Assembly: GCF_000382345.1 (NCBI RefSeq)
Contig: NZ_KB908097.1
Coordinates: forward strand, 32,667-96,666
Direction: 5' to 3'
Source of the DNA: Massilia niastensis DSM 21313
GTDB taxonomy: Bacteria > Pseudomonadota > Gammaproteobacteria > Burkholderiales > Burkholderiaceae_D
Length of the DNA stretch: 64,000 nt
Part shown: positions 38,727 to 49,433 of the stretch, piece by piece
How positions within the stretch are numbered: position 1 is the first letter of the stretch
Layout of the letters: every line of letters begins with the position of its first letter
Translations under genes and position numbers: made by a program
Notes under the pieces: model-generated
What the model was told of the DNA's origin: nothing
The model's database searches: none
The model's input: only the letters and a program-made list of their open reading frames with translations

Positions 38727-39359
38727 ATGCTTGAGCAGACTGCCGAGCAGGCCTCGCACGACGAGGTCCTGAGCCGGATCGGGCACATGACCCGCGCGCT
38801 GCACGACAGCCTGCGCGGGCTCGGGCTCGACAAGCTGATCGAGAAGGCCGCCAGCGACATCCCGGATGCGCGCGACCGCCTCGATTACGTGGCGCGTCTG
38901 TCCGAACAGGCCGCCAAGAAGGTGCTGGACGCCACCGACAGCGCCTCGCCGCTGCAGGATGCGATCGAGACCCGCTCGGCCGAGCTGTCCTCGTCCTGGC
39001 AGGCGCTGCTCGCCGGCGGCGCCAGCGAAGCCGAATGGCGCGCGCTGGCCGAGCGCACCGTGGCCGGCCTGGACGAATCGCGTCTTGGCGCCGTCGCGAC
39101 CCGCGGGCAGCTGATGAACATCATGATGGCCCAGGATTTCCAGGACCTGACCGGCCAGGTGATCGGCCGCATCACGAACATCGCCCAGGACCTGGAAAAG
39201 CAGCTGGTGCAGGTCCTGATCGACTTCGCGCCCAGCGAGATCAGGCGCGAGCTCGACAACGGGCTGCTGAACGGCCCGCAGATCAAGACGGAAGGCAACA
39301 GCGAGGTCGTCGCGAACCAGGGCCAGGTCGACGATCTGCTCGACAGCCTCGGGTTCTGA
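38727..39359 (+). CDS. cheZ: CheY-phosphate phosphatase CheZ
   Basis: A 210-residue helical phosphatase. The catalytic segment MMAQDFQDLTGQVIGR supplies Asp140 and Gln144. The C-terminal CheY-binding peptide QVDDLLDSLGF is intact. It is co-directional with cheY, one base downstream. A second, shorter CheZ-like protein lies 6.4 kb upstream at 31746. Confidence 0.97.
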   Translation: MLEQTAEQASHDEVLSRIGHMTRALHDSLRGLGLDKLIEKAASDIPDARDRLDYVARLSEQAAKKVLDATDSASPLQDAIETRSAELSSSWQALLAGGASEAEWRALAERTVAGLDESRLGAVATRGQLMNIMMAQDFQDLTGQVIGRITNIAQDLEKQLVQVLIDFAPSEIRRELDNGLLNGPQIKTEGNSEVVANQGQVDDLLDSLGF

Positions 39360-39394
39360 GCGCGCGCCGCGCACCAAGCACCCACGGCGCCCAC

Positions 39395-40603
39395 ATGCAT
39401 CAAACAAACTTCCTCATCCGCGAACCGCTGCTCGACCCGAAGCAGCGCGTGATCGGCTATGAGTTGTCGTGGCAGCAGCACGACGGCAAGGTCCCCACCG
39501 TCCAGGAGCTGGAAGACCTGGTCGGCTTCGTGGCGGAGCACGTCATCCATGAGGACCATGGCTGGCTGCTGCGCGACAAGATCCTGTTCCTCGATGCGGT
39601 GCCGGCGATGCTCTCGACCGACGCGCTGCATGCCTTGCCGCCGGAACGCACCGTCCTCACCCTCGAGCTGCGCCAGCTGACCGACAGCTCGGCGCGCGCC
39701 GCCGTGCAGGCCGTGCGGGTCGGGGGCGTGGGCGTCTCGATCCGCGGCGCCGACATGACTATCCTCGGGCGCAACCTGTCGCCTTACGCGTCCTACGTCG
39801 AAGTGCGCTTCACCGGCGCCGACGTGGGAAGCCAGGCGCGCGCCTACGCCGCCGCCAAGCATTCGGCGATGCGCATGGTCGGGCGGCCGGTCGCCACCTG
39901 GGCCGACTTCGACGCCTGCGCGGCGCTGGGGCTGGATGCCTTTGTCGGCAAGCTGCACCTGACGCCGCGTCCCGGCAATCCGGTCAAGGGCATGAACCCG
40001 ACCCAGAACGTGATCCTGCAGCTGATGCAGATGGTGCAGAACAACGAGGACGTGCCCAAGCTGGAGAGCGTGCTCAAGCGCGACCCGGCCCTGACCTACA
40101 AGCTGCTGCGCTTCATCAACTCGGCCGGTTTCGGCGCCGGGCGCGAGGTGCAGTCGCTGCGCCAGGCCATCGGGCTGCTCGGCTATGCGCCGCTGTACCG
40201 CTGGCTGCTGCTGCTGCTGGCGACGGCCAGCACCAGCGGCTATTCTCCGGTGCTGATGGAAACCGCGGTGGTGCGCGGACGGCTGGCCGAACTGCTGGGG
40301 CAGAAGTACCTGGCGCGCGGGGAAGGGGAGAACCTGTTCGTGGCGGGGATGTTCTCGCTGCTCGATCGCCTGCTGGGACTGCCGATGAAGGAGGTGCTGG
40401 AGACCATCCAGCTGCCGGACGAGGTGGTGCGGGCGCTGGTGGGGCGCGAGGGCGTGTATGGGCCCTACCTGGCGCTGGCGGAAGCCTGCGAGCTCAATTC
40501 CCATCTCGTGGCCTCGCTGGCGGCCTCGCTCGACATCAGTCCGCTCGACGTCAACAAGGCGCACCTGTCGGCCCTGGCGTGGGCGCAGAGCGTGGCGGCC
40601 TGA
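39395..40603 (+). CDS. EAL-like/HDOD domain signalling protein (YuxH type)
   Basis: A 402-residue protein. The N-terminal half is an EAL-like fold (FLIREPLLDPKQRVIGYEL) with none of the catalytic glutamates expected of a c-di-GMP phosphodiesterase. The C-terminal half is an HDOD domain, opening near NPTQNVILQLMQMVQNNEDV and containing LTYKLLRFINSAGFG. HDOD proteins act in signalling without known enzymatic activity. It begins 35 bases after cheZ and is probably co-transcribed, which suggests a link between chemotaxis and c-di-GMP. Confidence 0.85.
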   Translation: MHQTNFLIREPLLDPKQRVIGYELSWQQHDGKVPTVQELEDLVGFVAEHVIHEDHGWLLRDKILFLDAVPAMLSTDALHALPPERTVLTLELRQLTDSSARAAVQAVRVGGVGVSIRGADMTILGRNLSPYASYVEVRFTGADVGSQARAYAAAKHSAMRMVGRPVATWADFDACAALGLDAFVGKLHLTPRPGNPVKGMNPTQNVILQLMQMVQNNEDVPKLESVLKRDPALTYKLLRFINSAGFGAGREVQSLRQAIGLLGYAPLYRWLLLLLATASTSGYSPVLMETAVVRGRLAELLGQKYLARGEGENLFVAGMFSLLDRLLGLPMKEVLETIQLPDEVVRALVGREGVYGPYLALAEACELNSHLVASLAASLDISPLDVNKAHLSALAWAQSVAA

Positions 40604-40613
40604 TCAAACGGCC

Positions 40614-41387
40614 TCAGCGCCGCACCACCCTCCGCTGCGTCAAGCCATTCGTCACCACCCGCTCCAGGCTCTGCTGCATCTGCATCGTAATGCTCGCAAA
40701 GCTGCACCCGATCTGCACCTGCTCCCCGAGCAGGAAGGTCCGGAACGGCCGCATCAGGCGGATCTCGAGATCGGCGGTGACGACCAGCGCCGGCCCCAGC
40801 TCCAGCCGCACTCCCGCCAGCTTCCTGCCCACCGACAGTCCGAGGGCCTGTTCCGGACTCGCCCGCATCCCGACCCCGCCCTCGGAAAAGTCGTACAGCG
40901 GCAATTCGTACTGCCTGCTGCCCAGCCCGAAACTGGCCGTGTAGTTGACGCCCACCGGCGTCTCGATGCGCCGCGCCGCGCGCCGGTTCAGTACCAGGCA
41001 GCTGTCGGGAAATTCCGCCGCCACCAGGTGCGGCTGGTCCGGCAAGCCGGTCCAGTCGCGCTCGAGCTCGAACTGCAGCTTGGCGTTGCTGCCGATCACG
41101 GCGACAAAGATCGCGCGTCCGCCAGGGGGGACTTCGCTGCCGCTGAAGTCGAGCACGAAGTGGGGCAGTTCGGGGTCCACCGATTCGATCCGCGCCAGCA
41201 GCGGCTCGGCGCCGGCGGCGGCGTACACCGTCACCGGGTCGCCGCTGACGGACAGCGCGGCGAGCGCTTCCCCGATATCGAAGGGATCGCGCATTTCATG
41301 GGGAGCGAGGTCGCCGCCGATGCGGCTGACCGCATCGGTGGACCTGGGAGGGCCCTTGCGGGCAATGGCGGCGGCGGGAACGTTCAA
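40614..41387 (-). CDS. YcgR-type flagellar brake protein with PilZ domain
   Basis: A 257-residue protein with an N-terminal YcgR-N domain (about 30-125) and a C-terminal PilZ domain. The PilZ c-di-GMP motif is visible as RRAARRIETPVG followed by DFSEGGVG. YcgR binds c-di-GMP and slows the flagellar motor through the MotA/FliG interface. It is convergent with the HDOD gene, 10 bases away, at the end of the motility island. Confidence 0.88.
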   Translation of the reverse strand: MNVPAAAIARKGPPRSTDAVSRIGGDLAPHEMRDPFDIGEALAALSVSGDPVTVYAAAGAEPLLARIESVDPELPHFVLDFSGSEVPPGGRAIFVAVIGSNAKLQFELERDWTGLPDQPHLVAAEFPDSCLVLNRRAARRIETPVGVNYTASFGLGSRQYELPLYDFSEGGVGMRASPEQALGLSVGRKLAGVRLELGPALVVTADLEIRLMRPFRTFLLGEQVQIGCSFASITMQMQQSLERVVTNGLTQRRVVRR

Positions 41388-41484
41388 GGCTGGTCCTGGA
41401 CGTGAATGCGACAGCGCCCTAGTGTAAACCAGCCTTCCCGGTGTTGCAATTACGCAAGCAAAATACGCTTTTGCTCACGCTCGC

Positions 41485-42327
<843 letters not shown>

Positions 42328-42354
42328 TTAAGGATACAAGGAAGATAGGCCGGC

Positions 42355-43233
42355 TCAGGCCGGCGAATAGGCCAGGCGCACATAGATCGGCGCAAACGGT
42401 TCGGCCTGCGTAATTTCAATCAATGTTTCTTTCGCGAGTTCGAGCATGGCGACAAAGTGTACAACCACGATCGGGACTCCGTGCCGGCCCGCGAACAGCT
42501 CGGTGAATTCGACGAAGCGCTGCGACTGCAGGGTGCGCAGGATGGCCGACATATGCTCGCGCACCGACAGTTCCTGGCGGCTGATCCGGTGGTGCTGGGT
42601 CAGCTTGGCGCGGCGCAGCACGTCGAGCCAGGCGCGCTGCAGGTCCCACGGATCGACGTCCGGCCAGGCCTGGGCCAGCCCCTGTTCCACGAACAGCTGG
42701 GGACGCTGGAAGTCGCGTCCCTCCTGGGGCAGGGCGCCCAGCTGGACCGCGGCGCTCTTGATCTGCTCGTAGTCCAGCAGGCGCCGCACCAGTTCGGCGC
42801 GCGGGTCGCCCACGTCCTCGACCAGCTCGTCCTGGCGCCGCGGCAGCAGCATGCGCGACTTGATCTCGATCAGCATCGCCGCCATCAGCAGGTACTCCGC
42901 CGCCAGCTCCAGGTTGCGCTGGCGGATCTGCTCGACGTACTTCAGGTATTGCAGGGTCACCTGCGCCATCGGAATGTCGAGGATATTGAAGTTCTGCCGG
43001 CGGATCAGGTACAGCAGCAGGTCGAGCGGTCCTTCGAAGGCGTCGAGGAAGACCTCGAGCGCGTCCGGCGGAATGTACAGGTCGGTGGGCAGGCGCGTCA
43101 GCGGCTCGCCGTACAGGCGGGCGATCGCGGCGGCATCGTCAGGGGGAAGCGGCGCCGCGCCGGGCGAACCGTCGCCCGGCAAGTCCGGCATCGATTCGGC
43201 CGGCGCATCGGGCGCGGCCTGGTCGGGCAGCAT
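42355..43233 (-). CDS. scpA: Segregation and condensation protein ScpA
   Basis: A 292-residue kleisin that bridges SMC heads with ScpB in chromosome condensation. The core FEGPLDLLLYLIRRQNFNILDI, the helical AAEYLLMAAMLIEIKSRMLLP and the C-terminal winged-helix region are typical. The start at 43231-43233 (MLPDQAAPDAPAE) avoids overlap with the upstream DUF3460 gene and has AGGACGG upstream. The first 60 residues are an acidic, proline-rich extension. scpB is not in the window. Confidence 0.93.
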   Translation of the reverse strand: MLPDQAAPDAPAESMPDLPGDGSPGAAPLPPDDAAAIARLYGEPLTRLPTDLYIPPDALEVFLDAFEGPLDLLLYLIRRQNFNILDIPMAQVTLQYLKYVEQIRQRNLELAAEYLLMAAMLIEIKSRMLLPRRQDELVEDVGDPRAELVRRLLDYEQIKSAAVQLGALPQEGRDFQRPQLFVEQGLAQAWPDVDPWDLQRAWLDVLRRAKLTQHHRISRQELSVREHMSAILRTLQSQRFVEFTELFAGRHGVPIVVVHFVAMLELAKETLIEITQAEPFAPIYVRLAYSPA

Positions 43234-43249
43234 GGGCGCCGTTCCGTCC

Positions 43250-43459
43250 TCAGACCTTGCTCTGGTACGGGTAGGCCTGCTGGCGCAGGCGCGATTCCTG
43301 GACACGGGCCTGCTCGTCGAGCGAGATCGGGGCCGTATCCCACAGCAGGGCGCGGCCCTCGAATTGGCGTTGTTCCATGCCCGGCAGCCGGGACTTCAGT
43401 TCCTTGATGAACTTGGTGTGCTCGGATTCGTACAGCGAGTGTTTTTTCGAGAAGATCAT
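43250..43459 (-). CDS. DUF3460 family small protein
   Basis: A 69-residue soluble protein beginning MIFSKKHSLYESEHTKFIKE and ending QQAYPYQSKV. This is the DUF3460 pattern, conserved beside scpA and panC in betaproteobacteria. The function is unknown. Its stop lies 16 bases before the chosen scpA start, so the two are likely co-transcribed. Confidence 0.85.
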   Translation of the reverse strand: MIFSKKHSLYESEHTKFIKELKSRLPGMEQRQFEGRALLWDTAPISLDEQARVQESRLRQQAYPYQSKV

Positions 43460-43526
43460 GATTCAGAGAATGGTTAATGCGTAGCGGCGGAGCTGATTCT
43501 TCGGCCCCGCCGGCCTGGCGTCAAGC

Positions 43527-44843
43527 TTATTTATGCAGCGCGTTCAGTTGACGGGCGATGATGTCGTGGTTGAGCCACAGCACCGGGCCGATTTTTTCCG
43601 ATGCGCCATGGAACATCAGCGGACCGGCGCCTTCCAGCACCAGGTGCGACAGGTGGTCGGTGATCAGGGCCTTCTTGTCCTTGTGCAGGCCGGTGATGGC
43701 TTCCGAGGTGCCGATCATGACATCGGCCAGCTCCGGCGTGTTGTCCATCGGCCAGGCTGCGAAGTTGCGGAAGTGGGCGCTGGTGGCGTCGTTGTTGTAG
43801 CGCTCGATGGTGTCGAGCAGCGACTGCAACGACTCGCCCTCGCCCAGCAGCGATTCGCAGATGCGCCACTGCTCGTCGGCCCAGGCGCCGCCGCCTTCCT
43901 TCTTCAGGGCGGACAGCAGCGGGAACAGCGACAGTTCGACGCCCACGAAGATGTCCGAGGAATTGGTGCGGATTTCCGGGCAGTTGAACACGGTCGCCGG
44001 CACACCCTGGACCCAGGCCGCCTGCGCGATCGACTCCAGGCGCATCTTGGCGTAGCCCTGGGTGTAGTTGGTGTAGGTCTGCCACTGGTATTCGCCGCCG
44101 ATCAGGATCTCGGTGCCGTGGTAGCCGTAGGCGGTGTAGCGCACTTCGCCGCCAGCCCTGGTCACGCGCTCGCGGATCGGTGCCGAGGCATCGATCAGGT
44201 ACTTGAGCGTGTTGGCCGTGACTTCGTCGAAGTTCATCAGGATCAGCTTGCCCAGGTCGCTGTCGAGCAGGGCGCGCGAGGACATGAAGCGCTCGCCGCG
44301 GCCCTTGTAGATGCGGTTGGCGATGGCCAGGAAGGCCTTGATCTTCGGGATGCCGCCGGCCATGGTGTGGGCGAAGAAGACGTTGGCGCCTTCCGGGACC
44401 AGCTTGTCGACTTCGGCCATCACGGCGGCGGCCGAGCTGGTGAAGCGGCGCACGCCGGCTTCACGGCAGCGTTCGACGGCAGCCCAGTCCAGTTTTTCTT
44501 CCTGCCAGCCCTTCAGGGTGATACCGGACAGCATCTCGGTCGGATTCTGCTCGCCTTCCGGGGCGTCCATGTCGAAGCCCGCCATCAGCGGCACATTGAT
44601 GATGCGGCCGCCGAGCTTTTCTTCCGCCTCGGCCAGTTCCTCGGCCGTCAGGGCGCGCAGGGCGCCGGTATCGTCGCGGCGGCCCACGGTCACGCCGACG
44701 ATCGTCATGCCGGCCTTGCGCGCCTCGTCGATCAGGCCATTCACATAGCCGCGGCCGAACAGTTCGCCGAACAGGACGAAGACGTCGCCCTTGCGGAACA
44801 CGTTGGCTTGCGGAAGATGGCGGAGAGGGGTGAATTCGGTCAT
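43527..44843 (-). CDS. Probable FabMG-type enoyl-ACP reductase-like protein
   Basis: A 438-residue soluble protein. The N-terminus has a nucleotide-fold look (VFVLFGELFGRGYVNGLIDE). The middle contains TNYTQGYAKMRLESIA, which resembles the Tyr-x-Lys active site of FabI (YNVMGLAKASLEA) although the Tyr-Lys spacing is one residue shorter. It seems to belong to the family databases label FabMG enoyl-ACP reductase; that assignment is from memory and needs a search. If right, it would reduce enoyl-ACP in fatty-acid synthesis. It stands alone between the DUF3460 gene and metG. Confidence 0.5.
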   Translation of the reverse strand: MTEFTPLRHLPQANVFRKGDVFVLFGELFGRGYVNGLIDEARKAGMTIVGVTVGRRDDTGALRALTAEELAEAEEKLGGRIINVPLMAGFDMDAPEGEQNPTEMLSGITLKGWQEEKLDWAAVERCREAGVRRFTSSAAAVMAEVDKLVPEGANVFFAHTMAGGIPKIKAFLAIANRIYKGRGERFMSSRALLDSDLGKLILMNFDEVTANTLKYLIDASAPIRERVTRAGGEVRYTAYGYHGTEILIGGEYQWQTYTNYTQGYAKMRLESIAQAAWVQGVPATVFNCPEIRTNSSDIFVGVELSLFPLLSALKKEGGGAWADEQWRICESLLGEGESLQSLLDTIERYNNDATSAHFRNFAAWPMDNTPELADVMIGTSEAITGLHKDKKALITDHLSHLVLEGAGPLMFHGASEKIGPVLWLNHDIIARQLNALHK

Positions 44844-44957
44844 ATTATTAGCTGCCTATCAATAAGTTTGTAGGGGCGTTTGTAGTTTAAAAGCATGGCA
44901 TTGTACACCCGCTACCGGACCCGGAAAGGACACCGGGGCCTTGCTGCCAGTATGTCA

Positions 44958-44981
44958 TGCGGCCGGGAAAGCCCGGCCGCA
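44958..44981. terminator. 10-bp perfect hairpin downstream of metG
   Basis: TGCGGCCGGG (44958-44967) pairs perfectly with CCCGGCCGCA (44972-44981) around AAAG. It lies 18 bases past the metG stop in its direction of transcription. No U-tract is evident, but position and strength suggest the end of the metG message. Confidence 0.55.
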
Positions 44982-44998
44982 CAAGGATCGGGGGACGC

Positions 44999-47158
<2,160 letters not shown>

Positions 47159-47306
47159 GGTCGAAACGCGTTGGTTATAAGAAAAGAAGCATTTTAACAG
47201 CGGATGGCCCTGCGCGCGCAGGGGGTATTGGCCGGTTTTGCCATTCCGGCAAGAGGCTGGGCTGCATTTTGCGCTACACTTCGCCCCATCACATCCGGAG
47301 ATCTAC

Positions 47307-48395
47307 ATGAGCATCACAGAGAACGACGTCAAGACGGCGCTGTCGGCGGTTATCGATCCTAACACCGAGAAAGACTTCGTTGCGTCCAAATCCGTCAAGA
47401 ACATCAAGGTCGAGGGCGCCGACGTGTCGCTCGAGATCGAGCTGGGCTACCCGGCGGCCAGCCAGGTGCCGGCGATCCGCGAGTCCGTGAGCGCGGCAGT
47501 CAAGGCGCTGCCGGGCGTGGACAAGGTCAACGTCAAGGTCACCAGCAAGATCCTGTCGCACACCGTGCAGCGCGGCCTGAAGGTGATGCCGAACGTGAAG
47601 AACATCATCGCCGTGGCCTCCGGCAAGGGCGGAGTCGGCAAGTCGACCACCGCGGTCAACCTGGCCCTGGCCCTGGCGGCCGAAGGCGCCAGCGTGGGCG
47701 TGCTGGACGCCGACATCTACGGTCCCTCGCAGCCGATGATGCTGGGGATCAGCGGGCGTCCCGAAAGCCGCGACGGCAAGACCATGGAGCCGCTGGAGAA
47801 CCACGGCGTGCAGGTCTCGTCGATCGGCTTCATGATCGACCCGGACGAGCCGATGGTATGGCGCGGCCCGATGGTCACCGGCGCGCTGCAGCAGCTGCTG
47901 GAGCAGACCAACTGGCGCGACCTCGACTACCTGATCGTCGACATGCCCCCGGGTACCGGCGACATCCAGCTGACCCTGTCGCAGAAGGTGCCGGTCACCG
48001 GCGCCGTGATCGTCACCACCCCGCAGGACATCGCCCTGCTGGACGCGCGCAAGGGCCTCAAGATGTTCGAGAAGGTCGGCATCCCGATCCTGGGCGTGGT
48101 CGAGAACATGAGCACCCACATCTGCTCGAACTGCGGCCATACCGAAGCCATCTTCGGCCACGGCGGCGGCGCGAAGATGTGCGCCGACTTCGGCGTCGAG
48201 TTCCTGGGCGCGCTGCCCCTGACCATGTCGATCCGCGAACAGACCGATTCCGGCCGCCCGACCGTGGTGGCCGATCCGGACGGTCCGGTGGCGGGCGTCT
48301 ACAAGGACATCGCGCGCAAGCTCGCCGTCAAGGTGGCCGAGAAGGCGAAGGACATGAGCAGCAAGTTCCCGAGCATCGTCGTCAAGAACGACTGA
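47307..48395 (+). CDS. apbC: Iron-sulfur cluster carrier protein ApbC/Mrp
   Basis: A 362-residue P-loop ATPase that carries Fe-S clusters to apoproteins. An N-terminal MIP18-like domain (about 1-90) is followed by the deviant Walker A SGKGGVGKST at residues 105-114. The C-terminal cluster-binding CxxC lies in HICSNCGH. The ATG at 47307 follows CCGGAGATC. It is followed after 4 bases by an RlmN-like radical SAM gene, itself a Fe-S protein. Confidence 0.96.
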   Translation: MSITENDVKTALSAVIDPNTEKDFVASKSVKNIKVEGADVSLEIELGYPAASQVPAIRESVSAAVKALPGVDKVNVKVTSKILSHTVQRGLKVMPNVKNIIAVASGKGGVGKSTTAVNLALALAAEGASVGVLDADIYGPSQPMMLGISGRPESRDGKTMEPLENHGVQVSSIGFMIDPDEPMVWRGPMVTGALQQLLEQTNWRDLDYLIVDMPPGTGDIQLTLSQKVPVTGAVIVTTPQDIALLDARKGLKMFEKVGIPILGVVENMSTHICSNCGHTEAIFGHGGGAKMCADFGVEFLGALPLTMSIREQTDSGRPTVVADPDGPVAGVYKDIARKLAVKVAEKAKDMSSKFPSIVVKND

Positions 48396-48399
48396 AGCC

Positions 48400-49419
48400 G
48401 TGCGCGTTCAGGCAATCCGCGAGCGCCTCGAGGCGCTCGGCGCGCTGCCGGAACACCAGCGGCGCGTGCTGCGCGACTGGGTCCAGGCCGCGCCGCACGA
48501 GCGCGGCCGGCGCCGGCCGGCTGACTACCTCCCCAGGCCGGTGCGCGAGGCCTTGCCGGCGCTGGACCGGGAACTGGACGGCCTGGCGCGGCTGGTGAGC
48601 AGCCATCCGGCCGAAGACGGTTCGGCGCGCCTGTTGGTGGCGCTGGGCGACGGCCAGGCGGTCGAAGCGGTGCTGCTGCCGCGCGATGGCGTGTGCGTGT
48701 CCAGCCAGGTCGGCTGCGCGGTCGGCTGCCAGTTCTGCATGACCGGCCGCGAAGGCCTGCTGCGCCAGGTCACGAGCGGCGAGATCGTGGCCCAGGTGGT
48801 GCTGGCGCGGCGCCAGCGGCCCGTGAAGAAAGTCGTCTTCATGGGCATGGGCGAGCCCGCCCATAACCTCGAGCACGTGCTGGAAGCGATCGAGCTGCTC
48901 GGCGTCGAGGGCAATATCGCACACAAGAACCTGGTGTTCTCGACCGTGGGCGACGCGCGCGCCTTCGAGCGCCTGGGGCAGGGCGCGGTCAAGCCGGCGC
49001 TGGCGCTGTCGCTGCACAGCACCGATCCCGCACTGCGCGCGCGCCTGCTGCCGCGCGCCCCGCGCCTGTCCCCGCGCGAACTGGTCGAGCATGGCGAGCG
49101 CTATGCGCGCCTGAGCGGCTATCCGGTCCAGTACCAGTGGACCCTGCTCGACGGCGTCAACGACAGCCCCGCGGAAATGGACGGCATCGTCGACCTCCTG
49201 CGCGGCAGATACGCCGTGCTCAACATGATCCCGTACAACACCGTGCCCGGCCTGGACTTCCGGCGGCCCGGCTGGGAGCGGGCGCGCGCGATCGCCGCCG
49301 GCCTGCATGCGCGCGGCATCCTGACCAAGCTGCGCGATTCCGCCGGCCAGGATGTGGACGGCGGCTGCGGCCAGCTGCGCGCCCGCGCCGGGCGCGGCAT
49401 CGCGCTGCGCCGCGCCTGA
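48400..49419 (+). CDS. RlmN-like radical SAM methyltransferase
   Basis: A 339-residue enzyme of the RlmN/Cfr family, which methylates C2 of adenosine in 23S rRNA and some tRNAs. The radical-SAM cluster cysteines are Cys106, Cys110 and Cys113 in GCAVGCQFC. Cys99 in VCVSSQVGC and Cys323 in DGGCGQL match the two catalytic cysteines of RlmN. It is shorter than RlmN (about 384 residues) and not in the usual ndk-rlmN context, so it may be a paralogue. It begins at GTG 48400, 4 bases after apbC. Confidence 0.85.
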   Translation: MRVQAIRERLEALGALPEHQRRVLRDWVQAAPHERGRRRPADYLPRPVREALPALDRELDGLARLVSSHPAEDGSARLLVALGDGQAVEAVLLPRDGVCVSSQVGCAVGCQFCMTGREGLLRQVTSGEIVAQVVLARRQRPVKKVVFMGMGEPAHNLEHVLEAIELLGVEGNIAHKNLVFSTVGDARAFERLGQGAVKPALALSLHSTDPALRARLLPRAPRLSPRELVEHGERYARLSGYPVQYQWTLLDGVNDSPAEMDGIVDLLRGRYAVLNMIPYNTVPGLDFRRPGWERARAIAAGLHARGILTKLRDSAGQDVDGGCGQLRARAGRGIALRRA

Positions 49420-49433
49420 GCGGGCAGGCCGGT

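Noticed and set aside
41458..41474. GCAAAA-TACGC-TTTTGC hairpin after panC
   Set aside because: Only six mostly A-T pairs and no terminator features; likely chance.
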